DNA of 64,000 bases from NCBI RefSeq assembly GCF_041287255.1, contig NZ_JBGGTX010000002.1, positions 186,001 through 250,000 of the forward strand, written 5' to 3'. Positions 8,445 through 17,072 of this stretch are shown here, one piece after another. Both the position numbers and the translations under genes were made by a program. The notes under the pieces are model-generated. The model ran no database searches. It saw only the letters and a list, made by a program, of their open reading frames with translations, and was not told the DNA's origin. The stretch is from Tamlana flava. Its GTDB lineage: Bacteria > Bacteroidota > Bacteroidia > Flavobacteriales > Flavobacteriaceae. How positions within the stretch are numbered: position 1 is the first letter of the stretch; the number at the start of each line of letters is the position of its first letter.

Positions 8445-9371
8445 ATGGGTAAATTAGTTATTGTTGGTACTGTTGCTTTTGATGCCATTGAAACACCTTT
8501 CGGAAAAACCGATAAAATTCTTGGCGGAGCAGCCACATACATCGGTCTTGCTGCCTCTCATTTTAATGTTGATGCCGCTGCTGTTTCTGTAGTTGGTGGC
8601 GATTTTCCTCAAAAATATTTAGACCTATTATCACATAACAAAATTGATGTTTCGGGCATAGAAGTTGTAAAGAAAGGCAAAACTTTTTTTTGGAGCGGAC
8701 GTTATCATAACGACATGAACTCTCGTGATACCTTAACAACAGAATTAAATACCCTAGCTGATTTTAAGCCTGTTGTTCCTGATGATTACAAAGATGCGGC
8801 TGTGGTGATGTTAGGAAATCTGCATCCACTTGTACAATCCAGCGTTTTGGACCAAATGACCAAAAAACCAAAAATGGTTGTTTTGGATACCATGAATTTT
8901 TGGATGGATTGCGCTTTAGAAGATTTATTGAACATCATTAAACGGGTTAACGTTGTTACCATAAATGATGAAGAAGCCAGACAATTAACAGGCGAATATT
9001 CATTGGTTGTTGCGGCCAGAAAAATTCATGAAATGGGACCACAATATGTGGTAATTAAAAAAGGCGAACACGGGGCTTTGTTGTTTCACAATGACCATGT
9101 GTTTTACGCACCTGCCTTACCGCTAGAGGAAGTATTTGACCCCACAGGAGCGGGCGATACATTTGCTGGAGGATTTGCCGGATACATCGCAAAAACAGAT
9201 GATGTTTCCTTCGAAAATATGAAAAATGCCGTAATATATGGCTCAACTTTAGCTTCGTTTTGTGTTGAAAAATTTGGCACTGAACGCATGCAAAATTTAT
9301 CGCATGATGAAGTGCATAAACGATTATTGCAATTTAAGCAATTAACGCAATTTGAAATTGAACTAGGATAA
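8445..9371 (+). CDS. PfkB-family carbohydrate kinase
   Basis: A 308-residue ribokinase-fold sugar or nucleoside kinase. The N-terminal GGAATYIGLAAS substrate motif and the C-terminal signature DPTGAGDTFAGGF (D232-F244, catalytic base D238) are intact. The substrate cannot be deduced. It lies about 100 bases upstream of the PurF-like amidotransferase; a phosphoribosyl- or nucleoside-related substrate is possible but is inference only. A Rho-independent terminator follows at 9375-9405, so the two genes may be separately transcribed. Confidence 0.88.
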   Translation: MGKLVIVGTVAFDAIETPFGKTDKILGGAATYIGLAASHFNVDAAAVSVVGGDFPQKYLDLLSHNKIDVSGIEVVKKGKTFFWSGRYHNDMNSRDTLTTELNTLADFKPVVPDDYKDAAVVMLGNLHPLVQSSVLDQMTKKPKMVVLDTMNFWMDCALEDLLNIIKRVNVVTINDEEARQLTGEYSLVVAARKIHEMGPQYVVIKKGEHGALLFHNDHVFYAPALPLEEVFDPTGAGDTFAGGFAGYIAKTDDVSFENMKNAVIYGSTLASFCVEKFGTERMQNLSHDEVHKRLLQFKQLTQFEIELG

Positions 9372-9374
9372 ACC

Positions 9375-9405
9375 AACGCGCCCAAAAATGGGTGCGTTTT
9401 AATTT
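9375..9405 (+). terminator. Rho-independent terminator after PfkB kinase
   Basis: A 9-bp stem (aacgcgccc/gggtgcgtt with one G-T pair, loop aaaaat) followed by TTTTAATTT lies 4 bases after the stop codon. A second weaker hairpin (gccaaaa/ttttggc) follows near 9415-9437. Confidence 0.75.
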
Positions 9406-9473
9406 AAAATAAAGCGCCAAAATGTGTTCTTTTTGGCATTAAAATTTAAAAGCAAAGCAAAAACATTTATTCT

Positions 9474-11372
9474 ATGAGTGATGCTATAAAACACGAATGT
9501 GGAATTGCCGTAATTAGACTTTTAAAACCTTTGGAATATTACAAAGAAAAGTACGGCAGTGCATTTTATGGTGTAAACAAAATGTACCTCATGATGGAAA
9601 AACAGCACAATCGCGGTCAAGATGGTGCCGGTTTTGCCAGTATCAAACTCAACACCAAACCAGGCGAGCGTTATATAAGCCGTGTCCGTTCTGTTGCCCA
9701 ACAGCCCATTCAAGATATTTTTGCGCAAATAAATGCACGGGTTAACAAAGAGTTTGAAGATCACCCAGAATACAAAGAAGATGTTGCTGCACAAAAACGA
9801 AATATTCCCTATATAGGTGAGGTGTTACTGGGGCATGTGCGTTACGGGACTTTTGGAAAGAACAGCGTAGAAAGTGTACATCCTTTTTTAAGGCAAAACA
9901 ACTGGATGCACAGAAACCTGATTATGGCCGGTAACTTTAACATGACCAATGTTAAAGAGCTTTTTTCTAACCTTATTGAACTTGGTCAGCATCCAAAAGA
10001 ATATACAGATACCATTACCATCATGGAAAAAATTGGTCATTTTTTGGATGATGCTGTTAGCAAAATTTATAAAGATTTAAAAAAGGAAGGCTACAATAAA
10101 AGAGAAGCATCACCATTAATAGCCGAACGATTAAAAGTTGGCAAAGTTTTGAAGCGAGCTGCAAAAAATTGGGATGGCGGTTACGCCATGGCAGGATTAA
10201 TTGGGCATGGCGATTCGTTTGTACTAAGAGACCCTGCAGGTATCCGTCCGGCATACTACTACCAAGACGACGAAGTGGTTGTTGTGGCATCAGAACGCCC
10301 TGTAATACAAACTGTTTTTAATGTAAAGTTTGAAGATGTTGTGGAATTGCAGCCTGGCGAAGCCATTATTGTAAAGAAAAACGGCTCGGTTTATCTAAAA
10401 CAAATTTTAGAACCTTTGGAAAGAAAAGCGTGTTCTTTTGAACGGATATATTTTTCAAGGGGAAGTGATGCGGAAATTTACCAAGAGCGGAAAATGCTCG
10501 GAAAACTGCTTATGCCTAAGGTGCTTGAAGCTATTGATAATGATACGAAAAACACCGTATTCTCATATATACCCAATACGGCTGAGACTTCGTTTTTTGG
10601 CATGATTGAAACAGCCGAGTCAGCTTTAAATAAGAATAAAACCGCCACTATTTTAAATGGGAAACGCAATATTTCCGCAGATAAAGTAACCGAAATTTTA
10701 TCAGAAAGAATACGGGTTGAAAAAATTGCCATTAAAGATGTAAAATTAAGAACGTTCATTACAGAAGATAGTAGCCGCGACGATTTAGTAGCACACGTTT
10801 ATGATATTACTTATGGTGTTATTAAACCGAACGACAACTTGGTAATTATTGACGACAGTATTGTTAGGGGCACCACCTTGAAAAAAAGTATCTTAAAAAT
10901 GTTGGATCGCTTGAATCCTAAAAAGATTGTTGTCGTTTCTTCCGCGCCTCAAATCCGATATCCAGATTGCTACGGAATTGACATGGCGCGCCTAGAAGAT
11001 TTGGTAGCATTCAGGGCTACATTGGCGTTATTAAAAGATGTAGGCAAGTATGATATTGTTAAAGATGTTTATGAGAAGTGTGTGACACAAACAGATTTGG
11101 AAGACAAATATGTGCAAAACTTTGTGAAGGAAATATACGACCCATTCACAGACGAGCAAATCTCAGATAAGATAGCGGAACTGTTGAGTGATAAATCTAT
11201 AAATGCGGAAGTTAAAATCATTTTCCAGTCTGTAGAAAACTTGCATAAAGCTTGCCCAAAACACTTAGGCGATTGGTATTTTACAGGCAATTATCCAACC
11301 GTTGGAGGAAACAGGGTTGTTAACCGTGCCTTCATTAACTTTTACGAAGGCAATAAAGAACGTGCCTATTAA
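9474..11372 (+). CDS. Amidophosphoribosyltransferase-like class II glutamine amidotransferase (long form)
   Basis: The 632 residues combine an N-terminal nucleophile glutaminase and a type I phosphoribosyltransferase, the plan of PurF, which makes phosphoribosylamine from PRPP and glutamine. C9 in HECGIAVIRL is the predicted nucleophile after an 8-residue propeptide, comparable to Bacillus PurF. The PRPP loop VIIDDSIVRGTT is at 457-468. At 632 residues it is well over 100 residues longer than standard PurF, with extra sequence in the glutaminase half (for example around residues 85-110 and 165-215) and at the C-terminus. I believe flavobacteria usually also carry a standard-length purF elsewhere, so this may be a second, functionally distinct member. 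Calling it purF outright would be unsafe. Confidence 0.85.
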   Translation: MSDAIKHECGIAVIRLLKPLEYYKEKYGSAFYGVNKMYLMMEKQHNRGQDGAGFASIKLNTKPGERYISRVRSVAQQPIQDIFAQINARVNKEFEDHPEYKEDVAAQKRNIPYIGEVLLGHVRYGTFGKNSVESVHPFLRQNNWMHRNLIMAGNFNMTNVKELFSNLIELGQHPKEYTDTITIMEKIGHFLDDAVSKIYKDLKKEGYNKREASPLIAERLKVGKVLKRAAKNWDGGYAMAGLIGHGDSFVLRDPAGIRPAYYYQDDEVVVVASERPVIQTVFNVKFEDVVELQPGEAIIVKKNGSVYLKQILEPLERKACSFERIYFSRGSDAEIYQERKMLGKLLMPKVLEAIDNDTKNTVFSYIPNTAETSFFGMIETAESALNKNKTATILNGKRNISADKVTEILSERIRVEKIAIKDVKLRTFITEDSSRDDLVAHVYDITYGVIKPNDNLVIIDDSIVRGTTLKKSILKMLDRLNPKKIVVVSSAPQIRYPDCYGIDMARLEDLVAFRATLALLKDVGKYDIVKDVYEKCVTQTDLEDKYVQNFVKEIYDPFTDEQISDKIAELLSDKSINAEVKIIFQSVENLHKACPKHLGDWYFTGNYPTVGGNRVVNRAFINFYEGNKERAY

Positions 11373-11487
11373 TTACGAAATTAATAATTAAATTACGGAT
11401 AAACGTAAAATACGCATTTCAACTTATAAATATGCGTTTCATCTAAAAAATATTCAGTTTATCTAAAATACACATAAATTCGTCTCT

Positions 11488-11560
11488 ACCATAACATAAG
11501 TAGGTTAAGTTCATGGTAGATTTGGGGCAAAAAAAGGTGAACATCTGTTCGCCTTTTTTT
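11488..11560 (+). ncRNA. Small structured RNA candidate, copy 1
   Basis: About 73 bases with two hairpins. The 5' hairpin pairs ACCATAAC with GTT-c-ATGGT (one bulged base) around a loop containing ATAAGTAGGTTAA. A single-stranded GATTTGGGGC follows, then a terminator stem ggtgaac/gttcgcc flanked by A7 and T7. Copy 2 at 11700 is nearly identical over the first 45 bases. The box TAAATTCG at 11475-11482 is one mismatch from TAnnTTTG and lies at almost the same distance from the conserved start as the box of copy 2. It could belong to a known Rfam family such as Flavo-1, whose consensus I cannot check here. Confidence 0.6.
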
Positions 11561-11664
11561 ATGCACATTTCTTTCTTGATTTTTATTTTTCTTCCCAAAA
11601 ATTATTTCGTGAATAATACGGCAATTCCGTTTAAGCCAATATTTATGCGGTTTAACTAAAATAT

Positions 11665-11695
11665 TTTAACAAACTCCTTTACCTTTATATCTTTG
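11665..11695 (+). promoter_or_regulatory. Promoter of small RNA copy 2
   Basis: TTTA (11665-11668), a 19-base spacer and TATCTTTG (11688-11695) match the Bacteroidota -33/-7 promoter. The expected transcription start, about 7 bases further on, falls almost exactly at the first conserved base of the RNA copy. Confidence 0.6.
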
Positions 11696-11699
11696 AACC

Positions 11700-11769
11700 A
11701 CCATAACATAAGTAGGTTAAGTTTATGGTAGATTTGGGGCAAAAAGGTGAACTCTCGTTCACCTTTTTC
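11700..11769 (+). ncRNA. Small structured RNA candidate, copy 2
   Basis: A second copy of the element at 11488, on the same strand 212 bases downstream. The conserved 5' part differs by one base, at the bulge of the 5' stem (C to T). The terminator stem is ggtgaac/gttcacc: the T-G pair of copy 1 is a T-A pair here, while the loop differs completely (tctc versus atct). Conservation therefore follows the stems and the 5' loop. No open reading frame is shared between the copies. Confidence 0.62.
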
Positions 11770-11812
11770 ATTTAACTACTTTTCGTGGTATTTTTCTTTA
11801 ACCTTTGAGCAT

Positions 11813-11842
11813 AAAAAAGCCCCGAAATTTTCATTTCAGGGC
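11813..11842 (-). terminator. sodA terminator
   Basis: A 10-bp stem with one mismatch (gccctgaaat/atttcggggc on the minus strand) followed by six T lies about 30 bases after the sodA stop. Confidence 0.75.
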
Positions 11843-11869
11843 CATTCAATATTTAGAAGTATATGCTAA

Positions 11870-12478
11870 TTACTTCGCTGCAGCATAACGTCTTTCAATT
11901 TCATTCCAGTTAATCACATTAAAAAATGCCTTAATATAATCTGGACGACGATTTTGGTAGTTTAAATAATAAGCATGTTCCCAAACATCTAATCCTAAAA
12001 TTGGAAATCCGCCACAGCCAATTCCTGGCATTATTGGGTTGTCTTGGTTTGCAGTAGAACAAATTTCTACTTTTCCTCCTTTATGAACACACAGCCATGC
12101 CCAACCAGAACCAAATCTGGTTGCAGCAGCTTTACTAAACGCTTCAATAAAAGCATCTTTTGAACCGTAAGCAGCCTCAATGGCATCTTTAAGCTCACCT
12201 GAAAGGTAGCCTCTGTCTTCTGGATTCATCACCGTCCAAAACAAAGAGTGGTTGTAAAAACCTCCACCATTATTTCTAACAGCAGCATTATTCATATCTA
12301 AATTCTCAAGAATGTCTTCTATAGATTTACCCGCCAAAGCAGTACCTTCAATAGCAGCATTTAAGTTATTGGTATACCCTTGGTGGTGTTTGGTATGGTG
12401 TATTTCCATAGTTCGTGCATCAATGTGCGGCTCTAAAGCATCATAATTGTATCCTAATTTCGGTAATTCGAAAGCCAT
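11870..12478 (-). CDS. Superoxide dismutase (Fe/Mn family)
   Basis: Converts superoxide to oxygen and hydrogen peroxide. The 202 residues carry the four metal ligands H27 (MEIHHTKHH), H77 (FYNHSLFW), D164 and H168 (DVWEHAYY). The sequence is a cytosolic Fe/Mn type without a signal peptide. The metal cannot be assigned reliably from sequence; GGGFYNHS and the DVWEHAYYLNYQNRR motif resemble Mn or cambialistic enzymes. A TAnnTTTG box lies upstream at 12516-12523 and a terminator follows. Confidence 0.95.
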   Translation of the reverse strand: MAFELPKLGYNYDALEPHIDARTMEIHHTKHHQGYTNNLNAAIEGTALAGKSIEDILENLDMNNAAVRNNGGGFYNHSLFWTVMNPEDRGYLSGELKDAIEAAYGSKDAFIEAFSKAAATRFGSGWAWLCVHKGGKVEICSTANQDNPIMPGIGCGGFPILGLDVWEHAYYLNYQNRRPDYIKAFFNVINWNEIERRYAAAK

Positions 12479-12515
12479 AATTTTTTGTTTTAATGTATTA
12501 ATATTTAATTTCCTT

Positions 12516-12523
12516 CAAATTTA
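12516..12523 (-). promoter_or_regulatory. -7 box of sod promoter
   Basis: On the minus strand TAAATTTG matches TAnnTTTG exactly, 38 bases before the ATG. No convincing -33 box is present. Confidence 0.5.
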
Positions 12524-12602
12524 CGCATAAAACGGCTCAATAAAAAATAATAAATTGTTATGAAACCATTGATAGTTTTTATCTTGTAACAAATAAAACT
12601 TA

Positions 12603-15600
12603 ATGCCTAAAAATCTTCCATTTTCAATATATAATGCCTCTGCGGGAAGCGGTAAAACCTATACTCTTGTAAAGGAATATTTAAAGATTTTATTCCAATC
12701 CAATCGCCCCGATGAATTTAAGCGCATTTTGGCCATTACCTTTACAAATAAGGCCGTTGGCGAGATGAAGGAACGGATAATTGACACTTTAAAAATATTT
12801 TCCGACACCTCGATTTTTGATTTAAACAACAGCATGTTTACAACCATTTGCAAGGATTTGCAGATGGAACCAAAAACGCTTCATGAAAAATCTAAACTTC
12901 TGCTGAATACCATCTTGCACAATTATGCGGCGTTTGACATTTCAACTATTGATGGTTTTACCCACAAACTCATTAGGACTTTTGCTTACGATTTAAAATT
13001 GCCCCTAAATTTTCAAGTTGAATTAGACCAAGATGCACTTTTGAACGAAGCCGTAGATAGCCTAATTGCCAAAGCAGGTACCAACGAAACCCTAACAAAT
13101 GTTTTGGTGGACTTTGCCATTGAAAAAGCCGATGATGACAAAAGCTGGGATGTTTCATACGATTTCAATAAAATTGCCAAGTTGCTGGTAAGTGAAAATG
13201 ACATTCCGTTTATAGAAAAACTAAAAGACAAAACACTAGAGGATTTTAAGGTGCTTAAAATCCAATTGAAAAAAGAAATTGCAGCAGTTGAAAAAAGCAT
13301 TATTGAAAACGCGCAAATTGTCTTAACGCTGATTGGTCAGGCTAGTTTGCAATTTGACGACTTTTCAGGTAGTTATCTTCCTAAGCATTTTCAAAAATTA
13401 GCGGATGGTTTTTTTGATTTAAATTTTGACGCCAAATGGCAAGAAGATATTGAATCTAAAACTTTGTATCCAAAACGGGTTAGTGACCATATTGCATCGA
13501 TTATAGAACAAATACAACCTCAAATTGCTCAATCATTTACTCTAACCAAACAAGCTGTTTTTCATTTAAAATTCTTAAAAAATTTCTACAGAAACATTAC
13601 GCCGCTATCGGTTTTAAATGCGATTAACAATGAGCTGAATACTTTGAAAACCGAACAAAACAAAATGCTTATTTCAGAGTTCAATTCAATTATAAGTAAT
13701 GAAATAAGAGAGCAGCCAACACCTTTTATTTACGAACGCATCGGCGAAAAATTTAAACATTACTTTATTGATGAGTTTCAGGACACATCGGTGCTTCAAT
13801 GGAAAAATTTAATTCCGTTACTTAACAATGCTCTTTCATCAGAAAACGGAAGCGCCATGTTGGTGGGCGACGCAAAACAAGCTATTTATAGATGGCGGGG
13901 TGGCAAGGCCGAACAATTTATTGGGCTTTTTGACAACAACAACCCTTTTCATGTTGAAAAACAAGTAGAAAACCTTCCAGCCAATTACAGAAGTTTTAAT
14001 GAAATTGTGAACTTCAACAATGGTTTTTTTGAGTTTTTGGCGAATCAGGTTTTTACAAATAACAGTTACAAACAGTTGTACCAAAGTGCAAACCAAGAAA
14101 ACACCAAAAACCAGGAAGGTTATGTAGAATTATCTTTTTTAGACATAGCAAAAGATGATGCAAGGGATGAAGTTTTTCCAGAATACATCCTGCAAACCAT
14201 AAAAAAATGTTTAGAAAACGGTTACAAGCTTGAAGATATTTGCGTTTTGGTACGGAAGAAAAAAGAAGGCGTGGCTGTTGCCAATTATTTAACGCAAAAT
14301 AATATTTCGGTTATTTCCTCCGAAACTTTGCTTTTGAGCAATGCAACGGAAGTGGCTTTTGTCAATGATTTTTTAAGCCTTTTAATCCAACCCAAAAACA
14401 ACGAAATAAAAATTAAGGTCTTAAATTATTCGGCCGAACTTTTTGGTATTAAGGATAAGCACGGTTTTTTCACTAATCACATCAATTTATCGGTTTCAGA
14501 ATTGTTTAAAAGACTTGAAGTCTTCGGCGTTTACTTTAACCTTGATGTGCTGTTGCAACTTCCTCTATACGATTTGGCGGAAAACGTTGTGAGAAGCTTC
14601 AATTTAGTTGAAAACTCGAATGCCTACGTTCAATTTTATTTGGATGTCGTTCTTGATTTTTCGCAGAAAAAGGGCTCAGACATTGCTAGTTTTTTAGATT
14701 ATTTTGAAAAAAAGAAAGATAGTTTAAGCGTGGTTTCCCCATCAGGGCAAAATGCAGTTCAGATTATGACTATCCATAAATCTAAAGGTCTGGAATTCCC
14801 TGTGGTTATTTTCCCATATGCCGATTTGGATATTTATCGGGAATTGGAGCCCAAAGAATGGTTTAAAATAAACGAAGAACACTACAATGGTTTTTCGTAT
14901 GCGCTTTTAAACTACACTAAAGACTTTGAGCATTTTGGTGAAGAAGGTTTGAACATTTTTAATAAGCACCAATCTGAGTTGGAATTGGACAACATTAACC
15001 TACTATATGTGGTTTTAACCCGTGCCGTGGAACAGTTGTTCGTCATCTCATCAAAAGAGATTAACTCAAAAGGCGAACTAAACATAAAAAAATATTCAGG
15101 TTTATTGATTAGTTATTTACAGCATTTGGGCGTTTGGAAAGATTCGGAATTTACATATAGCTTCGGAAATTTTAAAAAAACTTCAGTAGAAACAAAACCA
15201 AAAAAGAAAACTCTTTTTCAGCAAGAATTCATTTCAACAGCCAAAGAACAGCATAATATTAAAGTTGTTACCAAGTCCAGCTATTTGTGGAATACTGAGC
15301 AGGAACAAGCAATTGAAAAGGGGAATCTTGTGCACGATATTATGGCTAAAATTAAAACCTTGAATGATGTTGATTTTGTTATACGAGATTTTCTTGACAA
15401 ATCCATTATAGATAGTAATCAAGCCTCACAATTAAAACAAATTGTAGTGCAAATTATTGAACACCCTAAGCTTCAAGACTATTTTAATTCAACCTATACC
15501 AGCTATAACGAGCGCGACATCATTTCTAAAGATGGCACTATTTTGAGACCGGACAAGGTTGCTATAAATCCCAATAATGAAGCTGTTATAATTGACTATA

Positions 15601-15734
15601 AAACCGGGATTGAAGACAAAAAACACGCTCAGCAATTGCAACTTTATCAAGATATTTTGGAGGAAATGAGTTTTAATGTCAAAAAGAAAATTCTTGTGTA
15701 CATAAATGAGGATATAAAGATAAAAGATGCTTAA
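12603..15734 (+). CDS. UvrD/AddA-like helicase-nuclease (exonuclease V subunit)
   Basis: A 1043-residue superfamily 1 helicase fused to a PD-(D/E)XK nuclease, the plan of AddA, which resects double-strand breaks with AddB. Walker A is SAGSGKT (13-19, K18), Walker B is DEFQDT (390-395), and motifs MTIHKSKGLEFPVV and LLYVVLTRA follow. Near the C-terminus LRPDKVAINPN and the nuclease core VIIDYKTG (D998, K1000) are intact. The probable AddB partner lies at 18539, separated by kbl and an OmpA gene. Confidence 0.9.
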   Translation: MPKNLPFSIYNASAGSGKTYTLVKEYLKILFQSNRPDEFKRILAITFTNKAVGEMKERIIDTLKIFSDTSIFDLNNSMFTTICKDLQMEPKTLHEKSKLLLNTILHNYAAFDISTIDGFTHKLIRTFAYDLKLPLNFQVELDQDALLNEAVDSLIAKAGTNETLTNVLVDFAIEKADDDKSWDVSYDFNKIAKLLVSENDIPFIEKLKDKTLEDFKVLKIQLKKEIAAVEKSIIENAQIVLTLIGQASLQFDDFSGSYLPKHFQKLADGFFDLNFDAKWQEDIESKTLYPKRVSDHIASIIEQIQPQIAQSFTLTKQAVFHLKFLKNFYRNITPLSVLNAINNELNTLKTEQNKMLISEFNSIISNEIREQPTPFIYERIGEKFKHYFIDEFQDTSVLQWKNLIPLLNNALSSENGSAMLVGDAKQAIYRWRGGKAEQFIGLFDNNNPFHVEKQVENLPANYRSFNEIVNFNNGFFEFLANQVFTNNSYKQLYQSANQENTKNQEGYVELSFLDIAKDDARDEVFPEYILQTIKKCLENGYKLEDICVLVRKKKEGVAVANYLTQNNISVISSETLLLSNATEVAFVNDFLSLLIQPKNNEIKIKVLNYSAELFGIKDKHGFFTNHINLSVSELFKRLEVFGVYFNLDVLLQLPLYDLAENVVRSFNLVENSNAYVQFYLDVVLDFSQKKGSDIASFLDYFEKKKDSLSVVSPSGQNAVQIMTIHKSKGLEFPVVIFPYADLDIYRELEPKEWFKINEEHYNGFSYALLNYTKDFEHFGEEGLNIFNKHQSELELDNINLLYVVLTRAVEQLFVISSKEINSKGELNIKKYSGLLISYLQHLGVWKDSEFTYSFGNFKKTSVETKPKKKTLFQQEFISTAKEQHNIKVVTKSSYLWNTEQEQAIEKGNLVHDIMAKIKTLNDVDFVIRDFLDKSIIDSNQASQLKQIVVQIIEHPKLQDYFNSTYTSYNERDIISKDGTILRPDKVAINPNNEAVIIDYKTGIEDKKHAQQLQLYQDILEEMSFNVKKKILVYINEDIKIKDA

Positions 15735-15755
15735 ATTTGCAAAAAACGCAATAAA

Positions 15756-16949
15756 ATGTACGGAAAACTGAAAAATCATTTGCAAAAAGAACTTCAAGAC
15801 ATAAAAGATAATGGACTCTATAAAGAAGAACGCATCATTACTTCTGCCCAAGGCGCAGAAATAACTTTAAGCACTGGCGAAACGGTTTTAAACTTTTGTG
15901 CCAATAATTACTTGGGGCTTTCATCACATCCGAATGTTATTCAGGCTGCGAAAGATACGATGGACACTTACGGTTTTGGGATGAGTTCGGTACGCTTTAT
16001 CTGCGGTACGCAAGATATTCACAAAGAACTAGAACAAAAAATAGCTGATTTTTACCAAACCGAAGACACTATTTTATACGCAGCTGCTTTTGATGCCAAC
16101 GGCGGAGTTTTTGAACCCCTTCTGGAAAAGGAAGATGCTATCATTTCAGATTCCTTAAATCACGCTTCCATCATCGATGGTGTAAGGTTGTGCAAAGCCT
16201 CGAGGTATCGTTATGAAAATAACAACATGGACGATTTGGAAAAACAACTCATTGATGCCAATAAAAATGATGCCCGATTTATAATTATTGTTACTGATGG
16301 CGTGTTTTCAATGGATGGGCTATTGGCGCCATTAGATAAGATTTGTGATTTAGCCGAAAAATATGATGCTTTGGTAATGGTTGATGAATGCCATGCCACA
16401 GGCTTCATTGGTGCAACTGGCAGAGGTACGCTTGAAGAAAAAGGGGTATTGAACAGAATTGATATAATAACTGGAACTCTAGGAAAAGCGCTTGGGGGCG
16501 CTATGGGTGGCTATACTACAGGGAAAAAAGAAATCATTGATATGCTACGTCAACGTTCCAGACCCTATTTATTTTCCAACTCCTTGGCTCCCGCTATAGT
16601 AGGAGCGACTATTAAAGTTTTTGAAATGCTTTCTAACAACACACAATTAAGAGACACTCTAGAGTGGAATACGAATTACTTTAAAGAAGGCATGAAAAAA
16701 GCTGGTTTTGATATTATTGATGGCGACTCTGCAATTGTTCCTGTTATGCTATATGACGCCAAACTATCGCAAACTATGGCAAATATGCTTTTAGCGGAAG
16801 GTATTTATGTCATAGGCTTCTTTTTCCCTGTTGTGCCAAAAGAAAAAGCGAGAATTCGTGTTCAATTATCTGCAGCACACACAAAACTTCAGCTTGATAA
16901 AGCTCTTAATGCATTCATAAAGGTTGGGAAAGCCCTCAATATTATCTAA
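15756..16949 (+). CDS. kbl: Glycine C-acetyltransferase (2-amino-3-ketobutyrate CoA ligase)
   Basis: A PLP-dependent alpha-oxoamine synthase that splits 2-amino-3-oxobutyrate with CoA to glycine and acetyl-CoA in threonine breakdown. The 397 residues show NFCANNYLGLSSHP near the N-terminus, DECHATGFIG, and the PLP lysine K244 in TGTLGKALGGAMGG. The length and the YGKLKNHLQKEL start fit Kbl better than serine palmitoyltransferase or KBL-like biotin enzymes, though the family is close-knit. It starts 21 bases after the AddA-like gene. Confidence 0.92.
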   Translation: MYGKLKNHLQKELQDIKDNGLYKEERIITSAQGAEITLSTGETVLNFCANNYLGLSSHPNVIQAAKDTMDTYGFGMSSVRFICGTQDIHKELEQKIADFYQTEDTILYAAAFDANGGVFEPLLEKEDAIISDSLNHASIIDGVRLCKASRYRYENNNMDDLEKQLIDANKNDARFIIIVTDGVFSMDGLLAPLDKICDLAEKYDALVMVDECHATGFIGATGRGTLEEKGVLNRIDIITGTLGKALGGAMGGYTTGKKEIIDMLRQRSRPYLFSNSLAPAIVGATIKVFEMLSNNTQLRDTLEWNTNYFKEGMKKAGFDIIDGDSAIVPVMLYDAKLSQTMANMLLAEGIYVIGFFFPVVPKEKARIRVQLSAAHTKLQLDKALNAFIKVGKALNII

Positions 16950-16996
16950 AATCGTTCTGAACAATCGATGAATAAACGAAATGTAGTATTTTTTTA

Positions 16997-17004
16997 TATA
17001 TTTG
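16997..17004 (+). promoter_or_regulatory. -7 box of OmpA-family gene promoter
   Basis: TATATTTG matches TAnnTTTG exactly. It would give a leader of about 60 bases before the ATG at 17073, longer than elsewhere in the window, as is common for abundant outer-membrane protein genes. Confidence 0.5.
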
Positions 17005-17072
17005 TCTTTGTTAATAACATTTAACAACTTACATTTGTTTACAATTAACACTTAAAAATTAAACTTTTGAAT

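Larger units (their letters stand above)
11373..11869. other. 497-base non-coding interval with two small RNA candidates
   Basis: This gap between the PurF-like gene and the convergent sodA holds no credible coding sequence. It contains two copies of a structured transcript candidate, 11488-11560 and 11700-11769, each with a promoter-like box upstream and a terminator hairpin, and the sodA terminator at 11813-11842. Confidence 0.8.

Noticed and set aside
17067..17072. TTG two codons upstream as the OmpA-family start
   Set aside because: The ATG at 17073 gives a standard signal peptide start; the extra two residues add nothing.
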